Positions 54,501-62,831 of a DNA stretch of 64,000 nt are shown one piece after another (positions within the stretch are counted from its first letter, which is position 1; each line of letters starts with the position of its first letter). Source of the DNA: Chryseobacterium viscerum. GTDB taxonomy: Bacteria > Bacteroidota > Bacteroidia > Flavobacteriales > Weeksellaceae. The stretch lies in NCBI RefSeq assembly GCF_002899945.2, contig NZ_PPEG02000011.1, forward strand, positions 91,407 through 155,406. The letters are read 5' to 3'. Below the pieces are notes generated by a model. That model worked only from the letters and a program-made list of their open reading frames with translations. It did no database searches and was not told the DNA's origin. A program made the translations under genes and the position numbers.

Positions 54501-54566
54501 TTTGCTTTAACTGGCTACCTACCACCGTTGAAGACCTATTCACTAGGTTTTCAGATCATCTTTTAA
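51531..54566 (+). CDS. SusC/RagA-family TonB-dependent outer-membrane transporter
   Basis: A 1011-residue protein. It has a signal peptide (to about residue 28, LLASGVAIGQ), a carboxypeptidase-like regulatory domain (GTVTDNTNNKPISGVSIFQE), then a plug domain (NVLASAQGRMSGVSITQNSG, IRGKNSIRREGNEPLYIIDG, DADATAIYGSRGANGVIIVT). The rest is a large beta barrel ending in a strand with terminal phenylalanine (LGFQIIF). SusC proteins import oligosaccharides or peptides with SusD as the lid and TonB energy. No susA- or susF-like genes are present. The S9 peptidase downstream suggests peptide rather than glycan uptake. The gene lies about 560 nt after the promoter under XRE control. Confidence 0.9.
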   Translation: MKKNFCSLSHIQLAFGFTLLASGVAIGQMRVITGTVTDNTNNKPISGVSIFQEGSDTVATTNSSGIYRVQVSVENPVLVFKHPDYPDRKVSLGDRVSVDVSLGNENGSGSENENRKGSENEKAIEEVVLNAGYYKVRDKERTGSIAKVSAKDIENQPVTNVLASAQGRMSGVSITQNSGTPGGGFDIQIRGKNSIRREGNEPLYIIDGIPILSETPSVYSAAILPYSSISPLNAINPNDIESFEVLKDADATAIYGSRGANGVIIVTTKKGKKGRSELKLNTSYSISKVANRLKMMNTSEYLGMRRQAFQNDGIAIPAIAYDLNTWSQERETDWQKELIGNNSDASVVQLSLSGGSDNTSYLISYGHQEQSTVYPAGFQYKTNNLTGNFSYRSPDRKLEVNLTNTVSFQDNNVVNDDLTKRSLTLSPNAPALYNADGSLNWENSTFTNPVASFVSEYLNSSSFINTGTQIAYKLFPFVSLKFNGGMTYNNFEEYSLKPHTMYNPSSGLTSANSNSSKNNSSSFSYILEPQIVGDYSWNDHSVEMLVGATLQQSETKSGTLQGYGFESNALIRNIAAAKTKVIGDQVNNQYNYTAVFARLNYKYLKRYIVNVTGRRDGSSRFGPNNRFGNFGAVGAAWLVSEESWMKNMSWLSLAKIRGSIGTSGNDRIGDYQYLDTYTVSTNIYNNITGLNPSRLYNPNFSWEKTLKKEVAAEFSFFKNRWNLSVAYYENTSSNQLVGIPLPATTGFPSIQSNLPAKVQNTGWELETSVQVFRNSKFRYDTSFNISIPNSKLLEFPNLEGSTYANQYVIGYPTTLVKVYQFEGINPATGVYQFTDFNNDGKISSPDDNKVIERIGMQFFGGWSNNLSYGPWSASFLWYFVKQRNWNYNRQMVIPGSMNNQPVEVLDVWSASNPSGTYMPYSSGSVAAKTSAHSFFQNSTAAIGDTSFIRLKNIQLNYSIPVREFGIKEAMIYVQGQNLLTITKYFGLDPEFALTGYLPPLKTYSLGFQIIF

Positions 54567-54611
54567 TGTCTGTTTTTTCGAACGGCCTAATAACATTCTA
54601 TAGTAAAAATT

Positions 54612-55997
54612 ATGAAAACAAAAATAAAATATATAATAGCAGCAGGCTTTGCAGCTTCATCTTTATTGATGAATTTTTCGTGTGAGAAATTCATCGAGAC
54701 CGATTTTCCTTCCAATCAGATTTCTTCTCAGTTGGTGTTCGAGGACGAGCAGACCGCTGAAGCTGCATTGGCAGGTCTCTATTCAGGGATTTGGACCAAT
54801 TCGATGTTCTCAGGCGGTATAGACGGTATGGGAGCTTTGCTCGGAACTTATACTGACGACCTGAGCTGTGTTTATACAAGTTCTTCCAACGGGGCACTGG
54901 ATCTTTTCAACAATCAGCAGATTCCGACCAATACTGCTGTAACATCTTTTTGGATGTATGCTTACCAGCAGATCTATATTGCCAACAGTATCATCGAAGG
55001 GGTGAATAATTCCAAATCACTTTCAGGTGCTGCCAAAGACAGGATCAGAGGGGAGGCGCTTTTCGTCAGGTCACTGATCTATCTCAATCTTTACGGGATC
55101 TTTGATGAAATACCTTATACGGACACTACAGATTATGTATTGAACAGTCAACTTAGCAGGATGCCTAAAGATGCATTGCTCCTCAGGATTGAAACCGACC
55201 TGTCAGAAGCTGTGAACCTCCTGCCCGCATCCTACAGGAATGTGGAGAGGATCTATCCTAATAAATTTGCAGGATATATGGCATTGGCCAAAATGAAGAT
55301 GCTTCTGAAAAAATGGAATGAGGCTGAAGTTCTCTGCGGGACGATTATACAGAGTTCTCAATACACGTATCAAAATGATATCACAAAGGTTTTCCAGAAA
55401 AATGGTTCCCATATTCTTTGGCAGCTTAAACCTAAAAATAACAATGACGCCACAAAGGAAGCATCGTTATATAATTTTACCGGAGCTCCCACATCTTTCA
55501 CACTAAGCAACGCTCTGTTGAGCTCTTTCCCTTCAGCCGATCTCAGGAGACAGCATTACGTCACAGCTGTGCCTTTCGGTCAGCAGACCAATTACAGATC
55601 ATCGAAGTATAAAAATATCGGGGTTAATAATCCGACAGAATATTCGATCATTTTCAGATTGGACGAAGTGTACCTGATGCAGGCGGAAATATTACTGGAA
55701 CAGAACAGGAGTGCAGAAGCTGTTCTTATGATCAACAGGTCAAGACAAAGAGCAGGATTGCCATTGTTAAGTACTTCCTTGACAGTAAGTGATGCCAGAA
55801 ATCAGATGCAGGAAGAAAAGAGAAGGGAATTCTTTGCTGAACACGGAATCAGGTTTTTTGATCTCAAACGCTGGGGGATGCTGGATCAGCTTGTGACCTT
55901 GAAACCAAATTGGAAGAGCTATCAATCCAACTGGCCTCTGCCTCAGAAAGAATTGGTTCTTAACACTAATCTTAATCCTCAAAATGCTGGATACTAA
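54612..55997 (+). CDS. SusD/RagB-family outer-membrane lipoprotein
   Basis: A 461-residue lipoprotein with lipobox at MNFSC (residues about 20-24) and the usual SusD helical body: AEAALAGLYSGIWTN, then GEALFVRSLIYLNLYGIFDE, RMPKDALLLRIETDLSEAV, and the C-terminal RREFFAEHGIRFFDLKRWG. It sits on the outer face of the outer membrane and closes over SusC during substrate capture. It follows susC by 45 bp and overlaps the peptidase gene by one base (TAATG), so the three form one operon. Confidence 0.9.
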   Translation: MKTKIKYIIAAGFAASSLLMNFSCEKFIETDFPSNQISSQLVFEDEQTAEAALAGLYSGIWTNSMFSGGIDGMGALLGTYTDDLSCVYTSSSNGALDLFNNQQIPTNTAVTSFWMYAYQQIYIANSIIEGVNNSKSLSGAAKDRIRGEALFVRSLIYLNLYGIFDEIPYTDTTDYVLNSQLSRMPKDALLLRIETDLSEAVNLLPASYRNVERIYPNKFAGYMALAKMKMLLKKWNEAEVLCGTIIQSSQYTYQNDITKVFQKNGSHILWQLKPKNNNDATKEASLYNFTGAPTSFTLSNALLSSFPSADLRRQHYVTAVPFGQQTNYRSSKYKNIGVNNPTEYSIIFRLDEVYLMQAEILLEQNRSAEAVLMINRSRQRAGLPLLSTSLTVSDARNQMQEEKRREFFAEHGIRFFDLKRWGMLDQLVTLKPNWKSYQSNWPLPQKELVLNTNLNPQNAGY

Positions 55998-58510
55998 TGA
56001 ACAACTCAATAATTAACATACTCTGCAAGATCATCTACAGTTTGCTTTTTGCACTCGGAATCTTCTTTTTGAGATCGTCCGTTATGCTCAATGCACAATC
56101 TCCGAGACCAGCACTGGAAAAACTAGCTAAAGGAGCCGACAAAACCTTGATGGCAGGAATATCACCAAATGGAAGATATGCTTTTGTGGCAACAGCAGAT
56201 GAAAACACTGAAACTACTTTTACAATCTCAGATACACAAAACCCGCAGAGAAAGCTTAGTAAAAAAAATGTTTCAAAGCTTTTTTTTATAAGCAAAGATA
56301 TTCTTTTGCTTCTGTCCGGAAATACATTGACCAAGATTGAACTGCCTTCTCAAAAAGAATTGGAAATTCAGCATGTCAAAAATATAGAATTTCTTGAATC
56401 AGGACAGCTTTTGATCCATTATGACGGTACAAGGAATAACCAGCTGGAAATCCTGGACAGGGACTTTTCAGTCCGACAGCAGATCGGCTCGGTGATAAGA
56501 TGGCAGAATACTGAAGATGAACTGATTGTTTTCCAAAACGAAGGCGGAAAAAAGAATCTTCTAAAAGTGAGTGGAGATGGAAAGTTCTGCACTACCATCT
56601 GGTCATCAGTTCATGAAGTTTATACTATGGCAGCTTTCAAAGGACAAAAAGGGGAATATATTGTGGGGGTATCAACACCAAAAGCATTGAAGACATTTTA
56701 TGTTAGGAAAGATCTGACAAGCATCGAATTAAATGACCCTGCAATTATGGATTATGATCACTTGACCATTAACAGTTCCTCTGATCGTGATGCGGTACTA
56801 CTAAGACTTAGCAAAAAACTTCCACTGAATGATGAATTGGTCAGTATATGGTATGGCAACAAGAAGGATCTCGGGGAATATATTTACAATGAAAGGGTCA
56901 TTACCCATGTCTTGTGGTATCCAAAGGAAAATCTGGCAGTTATCCTTGATCCCAATTTTACCGATTACACTTCATTGGGACAATCGAATATTTTTCTAAG
57001 GGTAAAGATCGACAGGAACAAGGTCGATGTAAAGGACGGTTTCCATAGAGTGAACGAAGATGAAATGCATTTATGGAATTCCAAAACAGGTGAAGATCTT
57101 TTGTTGGGCAAAGATGGTGGATATATGTACTTTGACAAAGAGGGAAAAAATATTTTGTTCTATTCACAGAACCATTGGAGAATTTTCAATACTGATACAC
57201 TGATGGAAAGGAGAATTGATATGCCTGGCTATGCAGAGCCCTATTTTTCTTCGACAGGAACTATTCTCTGGTGCTCCAAAGGTGATTTGTGGGAGCAGAA
57301 CCTATCCAACCTGAAAAACAAAAAGCTTTTGTCTGTTGAATATGACAATATTGAGATATTGAACAAAGTAAGGAAGTCAACAGAGGCTGGACTAAGAAGA
57401 ATGCATCAGTACGTTGACCGTAAGAATATTTTGATGCTGGCCTCCAATGAGAATAGTATTAGTTCAACATATTTTGCTGTTGATACGAATAAGAAGATAG
57501 AGGTGATTCCGGAAACAACCGATAGAATACAATTTTTTAAGGCCAGTGAAGATGGTAAAGCTTTTGTGTGGACAGCAGAAAATTATAACAAAACACCGGT
57601 ATTGATGTCAAAAGATCGATCGTCTCCTGCTAAAAAAATATTTTCTACTAATACAGAAGATCATAAAGCAGGTTTAATTTCTAAAAAAATATTGCACTAT
57701 AAAGGGGTTAATAATGAAGATCTGAGGGCTACACTATTTTTACCATCAGATTTTGATGCACAAAGAAAGTATCCTGTAATATTGTCCATTTATGAAAAAC
57801 TGGATCAGATTACCAATAAGTATGTAATACCGACATTCAAAAACACAAAGGAGGTCAATGTTAGGTTTTTACTTGAATCTGGGTATCTTGTTTTGCTGCC
57901 TGACATCAACTATGGTGAAGCGGGTCCTGTTCGGTCGGCATTGTACTGTATAAACAATGCTTTGGATGAGTTGCAGAAGGTTGAACAGGCAGATATGAAA
58001 AGAGTGGGTCTGATGGGACAGTCATTTGGAGGTTACGAGACTAATTTTATTGCAACACAAAGCGATCGCTTTGCGGCATACATCTCGGGCGCATCTGTCG
58101 CAGATCTAATTCATCTATACTATGCATACAATTATAATTTTAAATCTCCCGATTACTATAGAATTGAAGAAGGACAATTTAGGATGTTTGATACTTTTGA
58201 AAACAACAAGCAGAAATACTTTGATAACAATCCCTTATACCACGCATCAAAGGTCAAAGCACCGATGCTTTTATGGACCGGTACTCACGATCAGAATATT
58301 CAGACCGAAGAAACAAGATCGTTTTACAATGCATTAAGAAAATACAGGAAACCCGTCGTTGCTCTATTCTATACTGGTGAAGGCCACTCATTGGGAACGA
58401 AGAAGGCTCAAAGAGATTTTACACTCAGAGCTCTTGACTGGTTTGATTACTTTTTACAGGATAAACAGGACGTTCCCTGGATCGATAAACAAATGAAGGA
58501 TGCTTTATAG
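55997..58510 (+). CDS. S9 prolyl oligopeptidase-family peptidase
   Basis: An 837-residue exported enzyme with an N-terminal hydrophobic signal (residues 8-33, LLFALGIFFLRSSVMLNAQ). The first 570 residues form a beta-propeller type region. The catalytic alpha/beta hydrolase domain has GLMGQSFGGYET with the nucleophile Ser near 676, aspartate in WTGTHDQN near 764, and histidine in GEGHSLGTK near 796. S9 peptidases cut short peptides after proline or other residues. It overlaps susD and would process peptides imported or captured by SusC/SusD. The exact clan member (dipeptidyl peptidase or acyl-peptide hydrolase-like) cannot be told. Confidence 0.85.
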   Translation: MNNSIINILCKIIYSLLFALGIFFLRSSVMLNAQSPRPALEKLAKGADKTLMAGISPNGRYAFVATADENTETTFTISDTQNPQRKLSKKNVSKLFFISKDILLLLSGNTLTKIELPSQKELEIQHVKNIEFLESGQLLIHYDGTRNNQLEILDRDFSVRQQIGSVIRWQNTEDELIVFQNEGGKKNLLKVSGDGKFCTTIWSSVHEVYTMAAFKGQKGEYIVGVSTPKALKTFYVRKDLTSIELNDPAIMDYDHLTINSSSDRDAVLLRLSKKLPLNDELVSIWYGNKKDLGEYIYNERVITHVLWYPKENLAVILDPNFTDYTSLGQSNIFLRVKIDRNKVDVKDGFHRVNEDEMHLWNSKTGEDLLLGKDGGYMYFDKEGKNILFYSQNHWRIFNTDTLMERRIDMPGYAEPYFSSTGTILWCSKGDLWEQNLSNLKNKKLLSVEYDNIEILNKVRKSTEAGLRRMHQYVDRKNILMLASNENSISSTYFAVDTNKKIEVIPETTDRIQFFKASEDGKAFVWTAENYNKTPVLMSKDRSSPAKKIFSTNTEDHKAGLISKKILHYKGVNNEDLRATLFLPSDFDAQRKYPVILSIYEKLDQITNKYVIPTFKNTKEVNVRFLLESGYLVLLPDINYGEAGPVRSALYCINNALDELQKVEQADMKRVGLMGQSFGGYETNFIATQSDRFAAYISGASVADLIHLYYAYNYNFKSPDYYRIEEGQFRMFDTFENNKQKYFDNNPLYHASKVKAPMLLWTGTHDQNIQTEETRSFYNALRKYRKPVVALFYTGEGHSLGTKKAQRDFTLRALDWFDYFLQDKQDVPWIDKQMKDAL

Positions 58511-58518
58511 CATCCTTC
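58495..58518 (+). terminator. Hairpin at the end of the susC operon
   Basis: GAAGGATG (58495-58502) pairs with CATCCTTC (58511-58518) across an 8-nt loop that includes the peptidase stop codon, followed by ACTTTTAAAAAA. It would end the susC-susD-peptidase transcript. Confidence 0.7.
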
Positions 58519-58530
58519 ACTTTTAAAAAA

Positions 58531-58809
58531 TTACTGGATCTCAAACAATTGATTTCCGCAAGAAGTACCGTCAATGTTCTGGGACAGGTTATGTGTTCCG
58601 GAGACATCACTATAGGTACAAACTTCATCACCAGTATCGGAGCATCTCTTCTCCGTAAGGATACATTTTTCTCCTACAGGTGCTGCGGGATCAAAACGGT
58701 ATCCCTGCATTTCTGCAGCTGTTGTTTTAAATGCTGTTGTAGCATACGCACTTCCGGCTCCCATCAATAGGATTGCTACGGGCAATGCGATTTTTCTGAA
58801 ATTTTTCAT
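58531..58809 (-). CDS. DUF6520-family small secreted protein
   Basis: A 92-residue protein with a signal peptide (KIALPVAILLMGAGSAYA) and a mature domain with cysteines (EKCILTEKRCSDTGDEVCTY, GTSCGNQL) that likely form two disulphides. DUF6520 is a Bacteroidota family of unknown role, often found in several copies near MauE-like membrane proteins and regulators. It is the last gene of a minus-strand cluster and lies 35 bp after the MauE-like gene. Confidence 0.8.
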   Translation of the reverse strand: MKNFRKIALPVAILLMGAGSAYATTAFKTTAAEMQGYRFDPAAPVGEKCILTEKRCSDTGDEVCTYSDVSGTHNLSQNIDGTSCGNQLFEIQ

Positions 58810-58844
58810 AATGGTTGAAATTTGTTATTGGTGCCTACTCTTGG

Positions 58845-60350
58845 TCAGGGTTTTCGGCTTTCCCCTTTAATGAAATGCGTGGTAAGGTTCTGCGCAAAAC
58901 GATACCTGATGATTTCATTTCCGACTAATACAAAAAGGTGATCTCCTTCGATTTCCAATTGTATTTTTTTAGTTTCTTTAGGTTTTGAAATATAAAAACT
59001 GCCTAGATAATTTTGCTCAGCAATGGAATAGACATCGATTACAGCGTTATTTTCCCAATTCTTGCTGTTCTCATATCTGCCCATTAAATTAGATTGGTTG
59101 AACAGTAAACCATATTTTACTGTGGATGTAACATTTACCTTAAGTGGAGGCTTATTCATTTTTCTTCTTCCTCCGCTTAACTCAGCAACATCGATTTGAG
59201 GCTGGCTTATGGTATCAATAGTTTTAAAATCACCTTTTATATTCAGGTCTTTATCGAGAACCAAAAACTGATTTTTGTTGTAGTGAACATAGACCAGACT
59301 TTGATTATCACTATCAAGATGCATCTGTCCATCCGTCTCAAAAACACCGTCCTTGGACTTTTGTAAAAGATCAGGTTTTAACTGAAGATGATTCTTTTTC
59401 TCTGGTCGTAATACACCTAGAGACTGCTTCTTCAAAGGCGCATAGTAAGTGCTGAAAATGAAAGAACCCTGATTCCAATTGATCAGCTGACTGAAGTAGG
59501 CTTGTGATTTACTTAACGTACGTACCTTTTCATTTCCCAACGAACCTCTGTAAATGACAGGAACAGTGCCGTCATAAAGATAATAATAGGGTGCATTGAC
59601 CTGTAACATAGCCCTCTTAAAACTGAAATCATAACGGTCCGGTATAATCTTTTTTTCATTCATTTCATTAAGTCCTGTATCCATTGATATCAGGGTAAAA
59701 GGAGTGGTGTAATTTCCCAAATACACAGAGTCCTTCGTTGAGCCTGCGAAATAGTAAGAATTGACCTGGAGATCATACCGCTTTTCTTCCGTCACCGGAT
59801 GTTGAAGAAATTTTCTTACAAAATGATTTTCCTTCTTAATCATATAATCTGAACGATGGTACAATATGATGATCATTGCAATACTAAAAGCCGATAAGGA
59901 TACTTGTAACAAACCTGATGTAATGATATTTTTGTTTTTTATACTGCTGTACAAAACAATGGCAGCTGAAGAAAGTATGACTGTTGCAACATTAAAGATG
60001 AGATGGGTTCTCCATCCCATCTGTTCCAATATCCCACCGCAAGAGCAAGGCACATTGTCACTGTAGTTAAGAATGACATATATGTATATGGTAAATGAAA
60101 CCATCAGAAAAAGTGAAGCGTACAAACCGATCATTCTGCTTCGTTCAAAAATAAGCAGAATGGAAACCAACAATTCTACGATGAGCACTCCATAAGAAAT
60201 TAAGCCCGCAACTGAACTGAAAATAGGCGACTGTGCAATCTGAACCTGGAAATTTTCAAAGTCCATGATCTTACTGATGCTGGCATAACAGAACAGCAGT
60301 ATGAAAAAATAGCTGACGGTTTCTACAAATCTTGTCTTGGTGGCATTCAT
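58845..60350 (-). CDS. MauE/DoxX-like redox membrane protein
   Basis: A 501-residue protein. The first 150 residues contain four transmembrane helices (VSYFFILLFCYASISKI, LISYGVLIVELLVSILLIF, GLYASLFLMVSFTIYIYVIL, LIFNVATVILSSAAIVLYS) with the loop VPCSCGGIL, whose cysteine pair matches MauE-type redox helpers. A fifth helix follows. The remaining 330 residues are predicted to face the periplasm and are beta-rich (LLFNQSNLMGRYENS, KLEIEGDHLFVLVGN-like pattern), possibly a propeller. It may support disulphide chemistry of the DUF6520 protein nearby. That link is inferred from position and cysteines only. Confidence 0.7.
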   Translation of the reverse strand: MNATKTRFVETVSYFFILLFCYASISKIMDFENFQVQIAQSPIFSSVAGLISYGVLIVELLVSILLIFERSRMIGLYASLFLMVSFTIYIYVILNYSDNVPCSCGGILEQMGWRTHLIFNVATVILSSAAIVLYSSIKNKNIITSGLLQVSLSAFSIAMIIILYHRSDYMIKKENHFVRKFLQHPVTEEKRYDLQVNSYYFAGSTKDSVYLGNYTTPFTLISMDTGLNEMNEKKIIPDRYDFSFKRAMLQVNAPYYYLYDGTVPVIYRGSLGNEKVRTLSKSQAYFSQLINWNQGSFIFSTYYAPLKKQSLGVLRPEKKNHLQLKPDLLQKSKDGVFETDGQMHLDSDNQSLVYVHYNKNQFLVLDKDLNIKGDFKTIDTISQPQIDVAELSGGRRKMNKPPLKVNVTSTVKYGLLFNQSNLMGRYENSKNWENNAVIDVYSIAEQNYLGSFYISKPKETKKIQLEIEGDHLFVLVGNEIIRYRFAQNLTTHFIKGESRKP

Positions 60351-60360
60351 GGTTTTTTAT

Positions 60361-60573
60361 TTATCCGTTCATGATTAAAATCCATTTTACTTTCTTCCCA
60401 CAGTACAGGGGCATTAGTTCTCCTTTTGATACGTATACAATTGTCGAAATTGAACCCTGGGTTTCCCATTCTCCACTCACTGAACATTTCTTTCCTGACT
60501 CAATAATAATTTTATGTGAAAGCGCTCTGCTTTTAAGATTATTCTTATCAGGATCATCGTTTATTATATCCAT
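60361..60573 (-). CDS. Small protein with CxxSGxW motif
   Basis: A 70-residue protein from the ATG at 60573, which shares its A with the TGA of the upstream lipoprotein gene (TGATG), a coupling signal. A longer frame from 60603 is less likely for that reason. It holds GKKCSVSGEWETQGS and KGELMPLYCGKKVKW; from memory, the CxxSGxW...G.xMP pattern occurs in small bacterial immunity-like proteins. It ends 10 bp before the MauE-like gene. Function unknown. Confidence 0.55.
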   Translation of the reverse strand: MDIINDDPDKNNLKSRALSHKIIIESGKKCSVSGEWETQGSISTIVYVSKGELMPLYCGKKVKWILIMNG

Positions 60574-60827
60574 CAGCGTACAGTATCGTTCTGAACGCGC
60601 CAATGAGACTTGTCCTTACGTGGCTTTTCATCTTCCCCTGTTTCTATCTTATTGTTAGAAGAGCTTTCCGCTTCAGGTATGTTTTCAGATCTGCCGTATG
60701 ATCTTTCAACAGTAATTTCCTTTTTTGTCAGATGTTCATTTTCAGAGCTTGAAACCAGGTCTGAGCGATCACATGATTGCAGTGCAATTGCTGCAATTAA
60801 ACTTAAAAATGAGATATACTTTTTCAT
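60573..60827 (-). CDS. Small lipoprotein
   Basis: An 84-residue protein with a lipobox (FLSLIAAIALQSC, cysteine at residue 19), followed by a charged, disordered tail (NEHLTKKEITVERSYG, NNKIETGEDEKPRKDK). It would be a small surface lipoprotein. It is the first gene of the minus-strand cluster that goes on to the CxxSGxW protein, the MauE-like protein and DUF6520. The tail has no recognised domain. Confidence 0.6.
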   Translation of the reverse strand: MKKYISFLSLIAAIALQSCDRSDLVSSSENEHLTKKEITVERSYGRSENIPEAESSSNNKIETGEDEKPRKDKSHWRVQNDTVR

Positions 60828-60946
60828 ATTATTTAATGATTTTTAAAAGTTATCCCGGCCGGGTTTTTATTGGAATTCCTGTTTCAAAATTAGAAGTGGT
60901 GCAGTGATAAAAAAAGGAATAGTGGTAACGAAATATCTTTCAGTAC

Positions 60947-60968
60947 GTGATAAAAGATCTTTTATCAC
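60947..60968. promoter_or_regulatory. 22-bp perfect palindrome in the divergent region
   Basis: GTGATAAAAGA (60947-60957) pairs with TCTTTTATCAC (60958-60968). It lies between the lipoprotein cluster (minus) and the TPR-AraC gene (plus). It could bind a dimeric regulator, for example the AraC-type protein encoded next to it, or be a bidirectional hairpin. Confidence 0.5.
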
Positions 60969-61084
60969 CACTGTTTTAAAGTGTATTGTATTGATAAATA
61001 GTCATTTGTATTGTGTCGAGTTTGGTCAGCTTTAAAGGGATGGTATTATGGAAACATTTTTTTTAAATTTGATATAACATTACT

Positions 61085-62794
61085 ATGAAAATCTTCAATA
61101 AACTTCTATTATCACTACTAATTCTTACATTCTGCCATCTTAAAAGTCAGTATGCAGAAAAGTATACCTATTCTCAATTGGATGAAATTTTCGATGCTTA
61201 TGAGGAAAATGACGAGCGGGCTATGGTTTTTGTCAGTATGTATATTGCTAAAGCTAAAAAAGAACAGCGATCTTCTCAGTTAATAGCAGGTTATGATGAA
61301 GCAGCATATTATACAGGCTCTGTTGACAGAAAAATAAAATATGCAGACAGTGCTGTCTCTGTTGCGCTACAGATGAGAGATGCAGATCTGACTGCTATGG
61401 CATACCTTAAAAGAGGAATTATTTATTATTACAATAAGAGAGATTACCGTAAAGCTCTTAATGAATATCTTACAGCTTTTAAAACTGCAAAGAATACTGA
61501 CGATCTTTATCTATACAACAAAATATTGTATCATTTGGGAATAGTACGATGTTATCTTGGCTATTACCAGGAGGCTGCACTGCATTTTAAGGAAACCGCT
61601 TCTTACTATGAAAAAAATATCTCCGACGAAGAACATCCGAATATCAGATCGAATAATGAGCACGGATACCTTAACAGTATTTACAGGCTCAGTACCTGTT
61701 ATAGGAATCTGAAATCTTACCGGCGTGAAGATTCTTTGATAATCGTCGGGATTAAAAGGGTTAAAAATACGGAGGAATTTGCCCAGGAGTTTGCATATTT
61801 TCAAAAAGCAAAGGGTATACAAAGCCTCAGGAAAGGAAAGTCTGCTGAAGCTGAGAGATATTTGAAGACAGCTGAAAAGATTCTGCAGGAAGAGGAGGAT
61901 TTTGCAGCATTGGCAGGTGTTGATTTTTATCTTGGAAAACTGAATTTTACAAATGGTAAGCGTGACAAAGCACTGGTATATTTCAAAAAAGTAGATTCGA
62001 TACTCAATAAGTTTAATTTCGTTACACCAGAAGTGGTTAATAATTATAAATACCTGATCCAATATGCGAAACAGAAAGGGGATGACAGGCTTCAGCTATA
62101 CTACACCAATAAATTACTTAGAGCGGATTCAGTGATCACTTCGGATTTCGCAGTGCTGTCTACGAAGATGTTAAGAGAATATCAGATTGACAGATTAAAT
62201 GAAAGCCGTGACAGGCTTGTCAGAAAACATAAATATGGAAGTACTTTTCTGAGTTTAATCCTTGCAGGTGGGCTATTGGCTTTCTATTTCTTCGTCATCC
62301 GTTCCAGACAAAAGGAAAAGCTTCTTACCATCAAATATGAAGAACTCTTAGAAAAATTAAGAAATGAGGATGAAACAAATACGGAAATTGTTGAAATTAA
62401 CTTGGATTCTGTTAAAAGCACCCACAATGATGAGAGAGTGAAGGAAATTTTAAAAAATCTCAAGATCTTTGAGGAAAAGAAGCAGTTTCTCGACAAAGAG
62501 CTCAAATTGCCGGACGTTGCCCGGCTGATAAAAAGTCACCGATCCGAACTTTCATCTGTATTGAATGAACATATGAAAATGTCCTTTACCCAATATTTAA
62601 AAATCTTAAGGATACAATACATTACCAAACAGCTGATGGACAACAAAGTGTTTCTGCAATACAGCATGGATACTTTGACCGCGGAGTGTGGAATGAAGAA
62701 CAGAAATGTTTTTTCAAATCACTTCTTACAAATAAACGGAATCCGGCCGGCAGATTTTGTAAGAAAGCGGTTGGAAGAGCAGGAAAATACCTGA
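61085..62794 (+). CDS. TPR-transmembrane-AraC-type regulator
   Basis: A 569-residue protein with four parts. A signal-like segment (residues 5-21, KLLLSLLILTFCHLKS) is followed by TPR-like repeats to about 350 (ALNEYLTAFKTAKNTDDLYL, KYNKRDYRKAL-type units). One transmembrane helix lies near 384-404 (TFLSLILAGGLLAFYFFVI). A coiled linker leads to an AraC-type helix-turn-helix pair (residues about 480-565; LPDVARLIKSHRSELSSVLN, MDTLTAECGMKNRNVFSNHF). This layout is typical of flavobacterial membrane-bound regulators that sense periplasmic signals. It is upstream of an RteC gene and divergent from the lipoprotein-DUF6520 cluster, which it may control. Confidence 0.8.
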   Translation: MKIFNKLLLSLLILTFCHLKSQYAEKYTYSQLDEIFDAYEENDERAMVFVSMYIAKAKKEQRSSQLIAGYDEAAYYTGSVDRKIKYADSAVSVALQMRDADLTAMAYLKRGIIYYYNKRDYRKALNEYLTAFKTAKNTDDLYLYNKILYHLGIVRCYLGYYQEAALHFKETASYYEKNISDEEHPNIRSNNEHGYLNSIYRLSTCYRNLKSYRREDSLIIVGIKRVKNTEEFAQEFAYFQKAKGIQSLRKGKSAEAERYLKTAEKILQEEEDFAALAGVDFYLGKLNFTNGKRDKALVYFKKVDSILNKFNFVTPEVVNNYKYLIQYAKQKGDDRLQLYYTNKLLRADSVITSDFAVLSTKMLREYQIDRLNESRDRLVRKHKYGSTFLSLILAGGLLAFYFFVIRSRQKEKLLTIKYEELLEKLRNEDETNTEIVEINLDSVKSTHNDERVKEILKNLKIFEEKKQFLDKELKLPDVARLIKSHRSELSSVLNEHMKMSFTQYLKILRIQYITKQLMDNKVFLQYSMDTLTAECGMKNRNVFSNHFLQINGIRPADFVRKRLEEQENT

Positions 62795-62831
62795 CTTTTA
62801 TTTTTTGTCCGATTTTTACGTTACAAAAAAA

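Noticed and set aside
60574..60603. Upstream start of the CxxSGxW protein
   Set aside because: The TGATG overlap with the lipoprotein gene gives a better coupled start ten codons later.
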